48,312 nucleotides of DNA from Deltaproteobacteria bacterium (GCA_030638575.1 DAOWEJ010000024.1:1-48312), one strand, 5' to 3'; counted from the stretch's first letter, positions 25,191-34,627 are shown. A program made the numbers and translations. Notes: a model not told the origin generated them from the letters alone.

Positions 25191-26207
25191 ATGCCAAAAG
25201 AACTTACAAACTCAACGATAGAACGCCAGAATGTTTTGAACAACCCCTATGCAGTTACCGAAATTCAAAAAGCTGTAGATCTCAGATGCATCTTTTTTGA
25301 AGGCCGCCATTGGTTAAACAAGGAGCAGATCGCTTCTTTTTTTGAAGTCACGCCGCGTACCATCGATAATTATCTCAACAAATATGAAAGCGAATTGCGT
25401 CATAACGGTTACGAAGTGCTCAAAGGTATCCGATTGAAAAAGTTGAAGAAAGCTATAATTAAGCAGTTTGATGACGAAATTAATTTCATTACCAAAACAA
25501 CGACTCTCGGCATATTCGATTTCAGGGCGTTTCTTAATATAGCGATGTTGCTGACCGAAAGCGAACGGGCCCGCGTGTTACGGCAGACCATTCTGGATAT
25601 AGTTATCGATACCATAAATCAGCGTACCGGCGGCAGCACCAAATATATCAATCAGCGTGACGAAGATTTTATTATTGCCTACTTTCAGGAAGAGAATTAC
25701 CGCAAGGAATTTACCAATGCGTTGCGGGATTATGTGGATATGGGTAATTTTAAATACCCGATGTACACCAATAAAATTTATGTCAGCATCTTTCGTGAAA
25801 ATGCACAAGAATACCGCAAGATACTAAAGCTGCACGAGAAAGATAAAGTTCGCGATACCTTTTATTCCGAGGTTCTTGATCTGGTGGCTTCCTACGAATA
25901 CGGATTTGCCAAACTGCTGGAAGCTGCATATGAAAAACGTCAGATAAAACTAAACTCATGGGATGTAGATCTGCTCTTTAAGGAATTTGAGAAACAGCCG
26001 CACTGGAAACCCCTGGTTGAGAGAGCCAGAAACAAGATGGCAAGCCGTGACCTGGCGTTCAGGGATGCACTTCATTTGCAGCTAAAAGAATATATTATGC
26101 CTGTTCAAGCTGATGAATTTGAACGTTTTCTTGGAGAGAAAAGCAAGGAGTTGGCAGAACGCCTGGAAGAAGCCAAAGATGTTTTCAAACGGTTAAAGGA
26201 ACGTTAA
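25191..26207 (+). CDS. RhuM-like DNA-binding protein, likely antitoxin/regulator of the Fic pair
   Basis: 338 residues. The N-terminal part resembles a winged-helix DNA-binding segment (WLNKEQIASFFEVTPRTIDNYLNKYESELRHNGYEVLKG) as in RhuM virulence-type proteins. The middle continues with TTLGIFDFRAFLNIAMLLTESERARVLRQTILDIV and RDEDFIIAYFQEENYRKEFTNAL, and the C-terminal 60 residues are charged and helical. The stop is 2 nt before the start of a Fic/Doc gene, so the two are probably translated together. By analogy with Phd-Doc and related pairs it could neutralise and regulate the toxin; that role is inference. Confidence 0.7.
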   Translation: MPKELTNSTIERQNVLNNPYAVTEIQKAVDLRCIFFEGRHWLNKEQIASFFEVTPRTIDNYLNKYESELRHNGYEVLKGIRLKKLKKAIIKQFDDEINFITKTTTLGIFDFRAFLNIAMLLTESERARVLRQTILDIVIDTINQRTGGSTKYINQRDEDFIIAYFQEENYRKEFTNALRDYVDMGNFKYPMYTNKIYVSIFRENAQEYRKILKLHEKDKVRDTFYSEVLDLVASYEYGFAKLLEAAYEKRQIKLNSWDVDLLFKEFEKQPHWKPLVERARNKMASRDLAFRDALHLQLKEYIMPVQADEFERFLGEKSKELAERLEEAKDVFKRLKER

Positions 26208-26209
26208 TA

Positions 26210-26644
26210 ATGGGATTTGTCTACCCTACGCTTGAACAAGCCATGGAAATACATCAGAAAACCGTTGAGGTCAGCGGTGGCGGAGCAATGGGAAAATTGG
26301 ATATGGGAAGGCTCGAAAGTGTCCTTTGCCATATCCAAAACGATGACTACTATCCGGCTTTTGAAGACAAACTGACCCATCTCTTTTTCGGCGCCTGTAA
26401 ATTCCATTGTTTTGAGGACGGAAACAAACGGATCGCCATTTCATTAGGCGCCCAGTTCTTATTGCTGAACGGTTATGTTTTCGTTACCAAACGGTTTATC
26501 CATGAAATGGAAAATATCAGCTATCATGTCGCAACGGGAAAAATTGATAAAGACCTGCTAAAAGAGATTATAAGCGCTGTCATTGAAGATGACATGGAAC
26601 GTGAAGGTCTGAAACTGAAGATATTGATGGCAATTTCGAACTAA
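26210..26644 (+). CDS. Fic/Doc family toxin
   Basis: 144 residues, the size of Doc. The active-site loop reads HCFEDGNKRIA (His66 to Arg74), close to the Fic HPFxxGNxR and Doc HxFxxANKR motifs. The Gly at position 71 is Fic-like and the GNKR end is Doc-like. YPTLEQAMEIHQ at the start is typical of Doc. Fic proteins add AMP to target proteins and Doc phosphorylates EF-Tu; which one applies here cannot be told from sequence. The gene follows its presumed antitoxin by 2 nt and precedes the exonuclease-cas3 unit by 51 nt. Confidence 0.85.
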   Translation: MGFVYPTLEQAMEIHQKTVEVSGGGAMGKLDMGRLESVLCHIQNDDYYPAFEDKLTHLFFGACKFHCFEDGNKRIAISLGAQFLLLNGYVFVTKRFIHEMENISYHVATGKIDKDLLKEIISAVIEDDMEREGLKLKILMAISN

Positions 26645-26695
26645 ACGGAAACAATTGAATGAAAAAGAATAAGACTTTTTTCAGGGTTAAATAAA

Positions 26696-27232
26696 ATGCT
26701 GTCGAATAACCATACAAAATCAACCGATCGGTATGTAGCGCTGGATGTGGAAACAACCGGTTTTTCGCCACAAAATGGTGACAGGGTAATAGAAATAGGC
26801 GCTGTTGCTATTGAGGGTCAGAGCATTGTCGCTGAATTCAGCATGCTCATTGATGCCGGCAAAAGGATTCCATGGCAAGTCCAAAAGGTGCATGGCATAA
26901 CCAATGAAATGCTATATGGCGAATCAAAGCCGGATGAAGTGTTGCCGGAGTTTTACAAGTTCATTGCCGGAAATATCCTGGTAGCTCACAATGCGAGCTT
27001 TGATATCGGATTTCTAAGACACGAATTTGCTTTATTAGGTATGAGCCTGAATAACAGGTCTTTATGCACACTAAAAATGAGCAGAAAGCTATATCCGAAT
27101 CTGCCCAATCATAAACTGGAAACAGTGAGCCGGTATTTGCTTGGAGAATCATGCGAACAGATGCAGATGCACAGAGCGCTTGATGACGCAAAACTTGCTG
27201 GCATGATATGGCTTGAAATGGGAAAGATATGA
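26696..27232 (+). CDS. Stand-alone DEDDh 3'-5' exonuclease (DnaQ-like), coupled to cas3
   Basis: 178 residues. Exo I is YVALDVETTGF (Asp17, Glu19), exo II is VAHNASFDIGFL (Asp103), and exo III is HRALDDAKLAG (His159, Asp164), so all five DEDDh residues are present. The rest is the compact epsilon-type fold. The stop overlaps the start of cas3 by 4 nt (ATGA), a strong sign of co-translation. Family knowledge: DnaQ-like exonucleases trim prespacers for Cas1-Cas2, and in some type I-E systems the domain is fused to Cas2. Here it is a separate protein at the other end of the operon and Cas2 has no fusion. A role in adaptation is inference. Confidence 0.88.
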   Translation: MLSNNHTKSTDRYVALDVETTGFSPQNGDRVIEIGAVAIEGQSIVAEFSMLIDAGKRIPWQVQKVHGITNEMLYGESKPDEVLPEFYKFIAGNILVAHNASFDIGFLRHEFALLGMSLNNRSLCTLKMSRKLYPNLPNHKLETVSRYLLGESCEQMQMHRALDDAKLAGMIWLEMGKI

Positions 27233-29949
27233 GTGTTTCATCCGACATTATTTATCGGTATTGGGGCAAGGCGCGGCCTGATGACAAAACCGGTCCGGCA
27301 TTCCATCTTTTGCCATACCATTGCCTGGATGTGGCGGCGGTGGGGTGGATTTTGCTAAACCCTCAAAAATCGCTTTGTCTTCGCATGGCAACACAGCTTG
27401 GGATTGAATCACGCTGGCTGCGTGACTTTTTTGTCTTTTGTTTGGCTCTTCACGATATGGGTAAATTTTCGAGGGCATTTCAGGGGTTGAAAACAGATCT
27501 ATCGCCTGATTTGGTTAAAGCCAATCCAAGGATGCAATACACTGAGCGGCACGATACCCTTGGCTTCTTGTTATGGCGAGAGAATCTATCTACTCAACTT
27601 GAGAAACTGCCTTCCGGTAACAGTGAATGGCTAAACAAAATTGAGCCTTGGATGGAAATTGTTACGGGTCACCACGGCATTCCGCCGAAAAAATCAGGTA
27701 GCCGAATTTCAAATTTTTTTGAACAGGAAGATGAAGAAGCGGCCTGTCATTTTGTATGGGACGTATACAGTATGTTCCTCTCTGAGTTTGATCATACCGC
27801 TCTGCTCGATAGCGACTTGAAACAACGATTGAAAACCGTCTCATGGCAACTGGCTGGGATTGCAGTGATGGCGGATTGGCTGGGATCAAACCAGGAGCAT
27901 TTCAAGTACTACAGCAAACCGGAGGAGTTGGTTATTTATTGGCATAAACACGCTTTACAATCAGCAAAAAAAGCGATTCAATCCATGCCCGCAAAGCCAA
28001 AGACGAGCCGGTTTCAAGGTCTAAACAACCTGTTTCCTTCGTTTATTCCGACACCATTACAAAAATACGCAATCAATGAACCGTTAAATGATAAACAACA
28101 ACTTTTCATTCTTGAAGATGTCACTGGTGCTGGTAAAACAGAAGCCGCTCTGATTCTGACACACCGTTTGTTAAGTGCAGGATTAGCGGATGGTTTGTAC
28201 GTGGCATTGCCAACTATGGCTACCGCCAATGCCATGTACAAGAGGGTGGGTGAAGTGTATCGCCGTTTTTACGAAAGCAGCAGCGATTTACCTTCGTTGA
28301 TATTGGCGCATGGAGCACGGGAACTATCTAATGCGTTTCGTAAATCAGTATGTCTCCCGGAAAATCAAGCAGAAGACCTGAACTACACAAATGGCTATGA
28401 TGAGCTGGAACAGGAGCTGAGCGCCACAGCTTATTGCCATACATGGCTGGCCGATAGTCGGAAAAAGGCTTTGTTGGCCGATGTTGGCGTTGGTACCCTT
28501 GATCAGGCATTGCTGGCTGTATTGCCTGCTCGTCACCAGTCCTTGCGGCTTCTTGGCCTTGGACGTAAAGTGTTGCTGGTCGATGAGGTTCATGCTTATG
28601 ACAGCTACATGCAGAAATTGCTTGATGCTTTGCTGGAAATGCATGCAAGGCAGGGAGGCAGTGTGATTCTGTTGTCGGCCACCTTGCCGCAAACCATGCG
28701 TGAAAATCTGGTCGAGGCTTTTCATCGCGGCCTTGGCGATGCCACCCCTGAAATCCGTAGTGATGCCTATCCGTTGGCCACCCATTCACCGGCAGCAGGT
28801 GAGTATGAAAAATATATTGACACCCGCAAAGAAGTTAAACGCACAGTAACGGTCAGGCAGTTGGATGCAGAAGATGCGGTAATTGAGCAAATTCAGCAGG
28901 CTGTGAGTAATGGGCAGTGTGTTTGCTGGATTCGTAATACGGTGAAAGCGGCGCGTAAAAGTCATCGAACTTTGGCGCAATGTGAATGGATGGACAAAGA
29001 TCATTTGCATCTGTTTCACAGTCGTTTTGCCATGATAGACAGACAACAAATTGAAGAAGAAACCTTGAAGCGATTTGGCGACAAGTCGAAGCATGTAGAT
29101 CGGAAAGGGCGGGTGATAATTTCTACACAGGTGGTTGAGCAATCACTGGACCTGGATTTTGATGTGTTGATCACCGACCTCGCACCGATTGACCTTATCA
29201 TTCAGCGGGCAGGCCGTCTGCGACGGCATATTCGTGATGTACAAGGCAACAGGATCAGGGATTTGAACGTAAAAGATCAGCGCGGCACTCCAATTCTTTA
29301 TCTTTTTGCACCTGATCCAAAGGAAGATGCTGATGAAAACTGGTTGAAAGCGCAGCAGAAAGGCACGCAGGCGGTTTATCCACATGTCGGTCAGCTCTGG
29401 CTGACGGCAAAGCTGTTGCTGGGGAATGGAAAAGGAAAGTTCACCATGCCGGACGATGCCAGAAGCCTGATTGAAGGCGTCTATTCGAATAGCGTTGAAG
29501 ATGTCATTCCAAAAGAACTAAAAAAGAATTCCTATGAGGCAATTGGCAAAGATCAATCTAAAAAAAGCATGGCAAACCTGAACGTGATCAAACTAAACAA
29601 GGGCTACACCAGATCCAGTGGCGATTGGGATGAAGAAACCCACATTCCTACACGATTGACCGAAGAAGAGACATTTTCTATTGCTCTTGCCCGACTCAAT
29701 CAGGGCCAACTGCAACCCTATGCCAAAACTGCGCACCATGAATGGGCCATGAGTGTTGTAAAAATACCGGAGTGGGAATGGAAAAAGGCAAAGCAGCAAA
29801 TTACTTCAACCATGCAAAAACTAATTGAAGATTTAAAAACCGAGGTCAAAGCCCTGCGCTGGCTTGAGGTTTTTCCTCTCACAGATGAAACAGCAAATTA
29901 CTACAATGCCAAAGACGGCTGGCAACCTGAAACAGGAGAAAGTCAATGA
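27229..29949 (+). CDS. cas3: CRISPR-associated helicase/nuclease Cas3, type I-E
   Basis: 906 residues. The HD nuclease domain is N-terminal (FHLLPYHCLDVA with His31; LALHDMGKFSRAFQ with His75-Asp76; TGHHGIPP). The superfamily 2 helicase follows, with Walker A EDVTGAGKTEAALILTHRL near residue 300, DEVH box LLVDEVHAYDSYM near 450, SATLPQTMRE, and the motif VI region TQVVEQSLDLDFDVLITDLAPIDLIIQRAGRLRRH near 640. It unwinds and degrades target DNA after recruitment by Cascade. The stop overlaps the cas8e start by 4 nt. Confidence 0.96.
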   Translation: MSVSSDIIYRYWGKARPDDKTGPAFHLLPYHCLDVAAVGWILLNPQKSLCLRMATQLGIESRWLRDFFVFCLALHDMGKFSRAFQGLKTDLSPDLVKANPRMQYTERHDTLGFLLWRENLSTQLEKLPSGNSEWLNKIEPWMEIVTGHHGIPPKKSGSRISNFFEQEDEEAACHFVWDVYSMFLSEFDHTALLDSDLKQRLKTVSWQLAGIAVMADWLGSNQEHFKYYSKPEELVIYWHKHALQSAKKAIQSMPAKPKTSRFQGLNNLFPSFIPTPLQKYAINEPLNDKQQLFILEDVTGAGKTEAALILTHRLLSAGLADGLYVALPTMATANAMYKRVGEVYRRFYESSSDLPSLILAHGARELSNAFRKSVCLPENQAEDLNYTNGYDELEQELSATAYCHTWLADSRKKALLADVGVGTLDQALLAVLPARHQSLRLLGLGRKVLLVDEVHAYDSYMQKLLDALLEMHARQGGSVILLSATLPQTMRENLVEAFHRGLGDATPEIRSDAYPLATHSPAAGEYEKYIDTRKEVKRTVTVRQLDAEDAVIEQIQQAVSNGQCVCWIRNTVKAARKSHRTLAQCEWMDKDHLHLFHSRFAMIDRQQIEEETLKRFGDKSKHVDRKGRVIISTQVVEQSLDLDFDVLITDLAPIDLIIQRAGRLRRHIRDVQGNRIRDLNVKDQRGTPILYLFAPDPKEDADENWLKAQQKGTQAVYPHVGQLWLTAKLLLGNGKGKFTMPDDARSLIEGVYSNSVEDVIPKELKKNSYEAIGKDQSKKSMANLNVIKLNKGYTRSSGDWDEETHIPTRLTEEETFSIALARLNQGQLQPYAKTAHHEWAMSVVKIPEWEWKKAKQQITSTMQKLIEDLKTEVKALRWLEVFPLTDETANYYNAKDGWQPETGESQ

Positions 29950-31631
29950 ATTTAATTACCGACCCATGGATTCCGGTTATTCGTAAGGATGGTACTTCCG
30001 ATACAATAATGCCCTGGCAGATAGCAGAGACAGAAAATCCAGTCATTGAAATCAATGCGCCTCGGCCTGATTTTCAGGGAGCATTATATCAGTTTCTTAT
30101 TGGACTGTTACAGACTTGTTTTGCTCCTGAAGATGAGGATGAGTGGGAAGACTATTGGAAAAAATTCCCAGAGCCAACTGAATTGATGAACGCTTTTGGA
30201 AAAGTGGAAGATGCTTTCGAGTTGGACAATTCAGATGGACCTGCGTTTATGCAGGAACACCCGGATACGGATAAACATTATGATATTTTTGAAAAGGCAG
30301 AGTGGTTGCCAGTTGAAGATTTGATTGGCGGAGCATTGAGCGACAATACTAGAAAAAACAACAAGGATCTATTTATCAAAACTAAAGAGAGCGAGCTTAT
30401 TTCTCCCTACTGGGCGGCCCTGGCTTTGTTTAATTTGCAAATTACCGGAGTCTTGGCTTGGGGAAAGCATAGGGTCGGCCTCAGAGGAAATGCTCCATTA
30501 ACGACATTGGTAATACCCGATTCTGATCAATGCATTTTATGGCAAAAGATATGGCTGAATGTGATCTATCAGGAGGATATTGATTTAATTCCCGGCGATT
30601 CAGCGAAAAAAGAGCTTTCGGATATTTTTCCTTGGATGGGAAAAACACGTACCAGCCCCAACAAGAAGCCAACTTCACCGTCTGATGCGAATCCCATCCA
30701 ACACTATTGGGCGATGCCAAGGCGCATCCGGTTGAAGGTTGAACCGGTCAAAGAAAAAAAATGTGACTTATCGGGAGAGAAGCTTGAGCATGGGGTAAGG
30801 TTTTATAAGCGTATCCATGATGGCGTTTATTACACCAACGGCTGGGTTCATCCTCTAACGCCTTATACTCGATCAGCAAAAAACAAATTTCCAAAGCCGA
30901 TTGAAGGGAAATACGCTGGTAAAGGATTCAGGCAGTGGGTATCACTTAATTATGACGAATATGCTGATGACGAAAACAAGAAATTACGCTGGGGACGTTC
31001 ATTAGCGGTGAAGCACTATTACGATGAAAAAAAACACAAAATTGCGGTTAACACTAAACTTTGGTGCTTTGGCTATGATGCCGTGAATGCCAATGTAAAA
31101 TGCTGGTACGAATCCATTATGCCGACATTTCAGGTACCAAATGATGATGTCGATGCTTTAAAAGATCATGTTTCCGAAGCCCTACAAATTGCGTATCAAT
31201 TAGTAGAGGCACTTCGGTTTTCAATTATTCGGGCATGGTTCAGACCTCAAACAGATAGCAACGGAAAGAAAAAGTGGAATCATGTGATAAGCGCTATCAA
31301 CAAAACTGGGCATTTAAGCACCTATAAGAACATTGAATATGATTATTGGGAGAGTCTTGAAGAGGAGTTTTCAGCCATGCTTGACAAATTGATTGTTTAC
31401 GGACAAACCCCTGGCAAGCCGTTACAGATTTATGTACAGTGGATAAAAGCTATTCAAAAACACTGCTTCAACTATTTTGATCGGAATGCTTTAGGTGAGG
31501 CTGTTGATGAAAGGGATTTGAGGCGGGTGGTGGAAGCAAAAAGTTATCTTCGTGAAGCTTTGTTCCCATATAAAAAGTCATTTTTAAAAGAAATTAATGA
31601 ATTCAGAAAACAGAGGGAGGTGGCAGCGTGA
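29946..31631 (+). CDS. cas8e: Cascade large subunit Cas8e (CasA/Cse1)
   Basis: 561 residues. The start MNLITDPWIPVIRKDGTSDTIMPWQI and the later block ALALFNLQITGVLAWGKHRVGLRGNAPLTTLV are typical of Cse1. Its C-terminal part is a four-helix bundle type (residues about 390-555). In Cascade it recognises the PAM and recruits Cas3. Length is a little above the usual 500. The start overlaps cas3 by 4 nt and its end overlaps the cse2 GTG by 4 nt. Confidence 0.94.
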   Translation: MNLITDPWIPVIRKDGTSDTIMPWQIAETENPVIEINAPRPDFQGALYQFLIGLLQTCFAPEDEDEWEDYWKKFPEPTELMNAFGKVEDAFELDNSDGPAFMQEHPDTDKHYDIFEKAEWLPVEDLIGGALSDNTRKNNKDLFIKTKESELISPYWAALALFNLQITGVLAWGKHRVGLRGNAPLTTLVIPDSDQCILWQKIWLNVIYQEDIDLIPGDSAKKELSDIFPWMGKTRTSPNKKPTSPSDANPIQHYWAMPRRIRLKVEPVKEKKCDLSGEKLEHGVRFYKRIHDGVYYTNGWVHPLTPYTRSAKNKFPKPIEGKYAGKGFRQWVSLNYDEYADDENKKLRWGRSLAVKHYYDEKKHKIAVNTKLWCFGYDAVNANVKCWYESIMPTFQVPNDDVDALKDHVSEALQIAYQLVEALRFSIIRAWFRPQTDSNGKKKWNHVISAINKTGHLSTYKNIEYDYWESLEEEFSAMLDKLIVYGQTPGKPLQIYVQWIKAIQKHCFNYFDRNALGEAVDERDLRRVVEAKSYLREALFPYKKSFLKEINEFRKQREVAA

Positions 31632-32203
31632 ATTACAATTTTCTTAGTTTTGAAGAGCAAAAAAGTTTGCAACACTGGCATCGCCGGCTGGATGACAATC
31701 GCGGAGACCGTGCCCGATTGCGGCGGGCTGAAAGGCCGGAAGATATTTTATTGACCGATGCCTTCTTTAACTTTCTACAACGGATGCCGGAAGGCTGGCG
31801 GGAGAGAATGCCTATGCTTACCAGCGCGGCAGTGGCGGGATTATTGTCGCATGTTAAAGAAAACAGGCAAGCCTTAAGCCGAGGCTATCAACCCAAAGAT
31901 AAGAACAAACAAAGAAATATAGCCTCTTTTGCTGAACAACTGGCAACGCCGGCCAAAAGTAAAAAGCCCCCAATGAGTGAGTTGCGTTTTCAGCAATTGC
32001 AGAAGAGCTTGACCACTGATGACTTTTACCGTCGCATTTTAAGAGCGATTCGCTTACTTGATGGCAAGGTTAATATATCCTCTCTGGCTAATGACATAAT
32101 TCACTGGAATCAGGAGTTTGATAATCAAATTGACCGTGAGCCGGCCAAACGACTGGCCGTGCGCTGGGCAACCGACTATTTCACCGCATTACAAAAAAAA
32201 TAA
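31628..32203 (+). CDS. cse2: Cascade small subunit Cse2 (CasB, Cas11e)
   Basis: 191 residues, GTG start overlapping the cas8e stop. Characteristic parts are HWHRRLDDNRGDRARLRRAERPEDILLTDAFFNFL near the N-terminus and MSELRFQQLQKSLTTDDFYRRILRAIRLLDGKVNISSLANDIIHWNQ in the middle. Cse2 dimers line the belly of Cascade and hold the displaced DNA strand. Confidence 0.94.
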   Translation: MNYNFLSFEEQKSLQHWHRRLDDNRGDRARLRRAERPEDILLTDAFFNFLQRMPEGWRERMPMLTSAAVAGLLSHVKENRQALSRGYQPKDKNKQRNIASFAEQLATPAKSKKPPMSELRFQQLQKSLTTDDFYRRILRAIRLLDGKVNISSLANDIIHWNQEFDNQIDREPAKRLAVRWATDYFTALQKK

Positions 32204-32220
32204 AACAAAGGAGAATGATT

Positions 32221-33846
32221 ATGAGCCGTTTTATTCAATTACATCTGTTGACAGCCTATCCACCAGCCAACTTAAACCGCGATGACATGGGTAGCCCAAA
32301 AACCGCGAAGATGGGTGGCTATGATCGACTGCGCGTTTCTTCGCAATGCCTGAAACGGACATGGCGGACTTCTGAGATTTTTGAAACAGCCATTTCCAAA
32401 GGTATTAGAACAAAAATGATCGGTGTTGATGCTTTCAAAAAGTTATCCGAATTTTCCGTACTGAGCAAATCAGAACGAGAAGAAATTGCAAAAAATATTG
32501 CCCGTGTTTTTGGAAAGTTAAAGAGCAATTCCATGAAGTTGGAAACCATGGCTTTCATTTCTGAAACGGAACAAGCAAAGATCGACAATATTATCAGTGG
32601 ATTCAGCAAAGGTGTTGGCAGGGCCACAGAAGAATCTAATGCATTAGGCGTTAAGCTGTTCAGAGTACTGTCATCTGATATTCAGGCTTCGGTAAAAAGC
32701 CTTATTGATATCATAAATGGAGGACATGAAAGTGCAAAGCTGACTACCGACTGGAACAAAGAACTGAAAAAACAGAGTAAAAAATTCAAATCAACCGAAG
32801 ACAAAAGCACCTATGACTATCTTACGAAAATGATTGATAACAAATCAGAGTGGCTGGATAGCGTTGCCGGGGATACAGAGGTGCGTGAAGATCAACTTGA
32901 GCTGTTTTTTGCTGATGAAGCTGCCAAGTTAACGAAAGCGATACTAAAAAAAATATCGATTGGGGCTTTGTTATCCGGAAAGAATGCCAAAGAAATCGAT
33001 TATGGTGAAGTGAAGCATAAAGAACATATTCTTTTATGTAAGGGATGGGAAGAGCAGATCGATACTTGGGTTGAAGATGTAAAAAAGTCTGAAGATGATG
33101 ATTTTATGTCAGAAGTTAATATTGAAAATTTGAAACTGGCGGTGTCACATGTTGCCATTGCAAAATCATCAATATTAACCAATGAGCATACCAATGCAGA
33201 TATCGCTTTGTTTGGCAGAATGCTGGCATCCAGTCCTGCTTTTAATGTAGAAGCCGCCTGTCAGGTAGCACATGCGATCAGTGTACATCCTGTGGTTATT
33301 GAAGACGATTACTTCACTGCCGTTGATGATCTGAACAATGGAATGGAAGATATGGGGGCAGCACACATTGGTGAAACCCGTTTTGCTGCTGGTCTATTTT
33401 ACTCCTATATCTGCATCAACAGGGAATTACTGATCCAGAATTTGGATGGAAATGAAGAGCTGGCCAACAAAGCCATTCGCGCTTTGACCGAAGCGGCGGC
33501 CAAGGTGGCCCCTGAAGGTAAGCAAAACAGCTTTGCCTCACGCGCTTATGCCTCCTATGTGTTAGCCGAGAAGGGCGATCAGCAGCCGCGTTCGTTGTCG
33601 GTGGCGTATCTGAAGCCGATCAATCACCGTGAAAATAATGATTTTATTGGAGATGCAATTGATGCTTTGGTCAAACAAAAAGATAGTTTTGACAGAGTGT
33701 ATGGCAAATGTGCTGATAACCAATATGAATTGAATGTTCTTGCTTATATGAATGAAAAAAAAGACAAGGAAGATGATAAAAGTTCGAGCAAACAGGAAAC
33801 TCCTTTAGAAAAATTGCTAAACTTTGTTGGACCAATAGGAGGCTGA
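32221..33846 (+). CDS. cas7e: Cascade backbone subunit Cas7e (CasC/Cse4), unusually long
   Basis: 541 residues from the second ATG (32221), which is 7 nt after AAAGGAG and gives the usual start MSRFIQLHLL. The first 50 residues (LNRDDMGSPKTAKMGGYDRLRVSSQCLKRTWR) and residues 326 onwards (ADIALFGRMLASSPAFNVEAACQVAHAISVH ... FTAVDDL ... GAAHIGETRFAAGLFYSY) are standard Cse4. The helical part between SSQCLKR and ADIALFGRM is about 285 residues, against roughly 120 as I recall for E. coli CasC, so about 170 residues are extra. The reading frame is intact. Cas7e forms the six-subunit backbone on the crRNA. Confidence 0.93.
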   Translation: MSRFIQLHLLTAYPPANLNRDDMGSPKTAKMGGYDRLRVSSQCLKRTWRTSEIFETAISKGIRTKMIGVDAFKKLSEFSVLSKSEREEIAKNIARVFGKLKSNSMKLETMAFISETEQAKIDNIISGFSKGVGRATEESNALGVKLFRVLSSDIQASVKSLIDIINGGHESAKLTTDWNKELKKQSKKFKSTEDKSTYDYLTKMIDNKSEWLDSVAGDTEVREDQLELFFADEAAKLTKAILKKISIGALLSGKNAKEIDYGEVKHKEHILLCKGWEEQIDTWVEDVKKSEDDDFMSEVNIENLKLAVSHVAIAKSSILTNEHTNADIALFGRMLASSPAFNVEAACQVAHAISVHPVVIEDDYFTAVDDLNNGMEDMGAAHIGETRFAAGLFYSYICINRELLIQNLDGNEELANKAIRALTEAAAKVAPEGKQNSFASRAYASYVLAEKGDQQPRSLSVAYLKPINHRENNDFIGDAIDALVKQKDSFDRVYGKCADNQYELNVLAYMNEKKDKEDDKSSSKQETPLEKLLNFVGPIGG

Positions 33847-33847
33847 T

Positions 33848-34627
33848 ATGGACTATCTACTGTTCCATCTCTATGGCCCGATGGCCAGTTGGGGCGAAAT
33901 TGCAGTGGGCGAAACCCGTCACACAGCGAGTTATCCAAGCAAGTCGGCCATTATAGGTCTGATGGCGGCAGCGTTGGGCATAAAGCGTAACGATACCGAA
34001 AAACAGCAACAGATGCAACAAGGCTATGTGTTTGCTGTGGAGGTCTATTCTCAAGGAACGCTTCTGCGGGATTATCATACGGCACAGGTGCCTGACTCGG
34101 TTGGCAAGTTCACTTACCGCACACGCAGGGATGAACTGGTGCTTGGAAAGGTTCGTCTGGGAACTATTCTTTCCAGCAGGGAATATCGTTCGGATGCGAT
34201 GGCTCTGGTGGCTATTAAAGCATTGCCAAACGCCCCTTATGATTTACAAACCATTAAAAATCATCTTGAGAAACCGAGGTTTCATCTTTATCTAGGTCGA
34301 AAATCATGTCCCTTGGCTGCACCGTTGAATCCTCAGATCAGCGAGGATAAAAATAATTATTACGAGGCATTCAAGGTTTATAAGCATAAGCCTATGATGC
34401 CGACAAATAAATTATGTGAAGGCACTATATCTGTCCGCGATGCCTATTGGTTTCGCCAGGCTGATGATAAGCGCTATTATTGGGAAGGTGAAGCGTCCGA
34501 TTTTTCCGATACGCTCGATATGAGCCGGATGCAAACCCGAATTAGACACGATCAGCCTTTGTCTCGGAAACGCTGGCAGTTTTCACCACGCCAGGAACAC
34601 TACCTTTACTGTCAGGGAGGTAAATAA
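33848..34627 (+). CDS. cas5e: Cascade subunit Cas5e (CasD)
   Basis: 259 residues, GGAGG before the ATG, 1 nt after cas7e. The N-terminal RAMP segment LLFHLYGPMASWGEIAVGETRHTASYPSKSAIIGLMAAALGIKR is diagnostic, and KPMMPTNKLCEGTISVRDAYW follows in the C-terminal half. Cas5e binds the 5' handle of the crRNA. Confidence 0.95.
   Translation: MDYLLFHLYGPMASWGEIAVGETRHTASYPSKSAIIGLMAAALGIKRNDTEKQQQMQQGYVFAVEVYSQGTLLRDYHTAQVPDSVGKFTYRTRRDELVLGKVRLGTILSSREYRSDAMALVAIKALPNAPYDLQTIKNHLEKPRFHLYLGRKSCPLAAPLNPQISEDKNNYYEAFKVYKHKPMMPTNKLCEGTISVRDAYWFRQADDKRYYWEGEASDFSDTLDMSRMQTRIRHDQPLSRKRWQFSPRQEHYLYCQGGK

Noticed and set aside
28328-28789. Two long minus-strand frames (about 150 residues each) opposite cas3
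   Set aside because: They lie wholly antisense to conserved helicase motifs of cas3, with no recognisable domain or start site.
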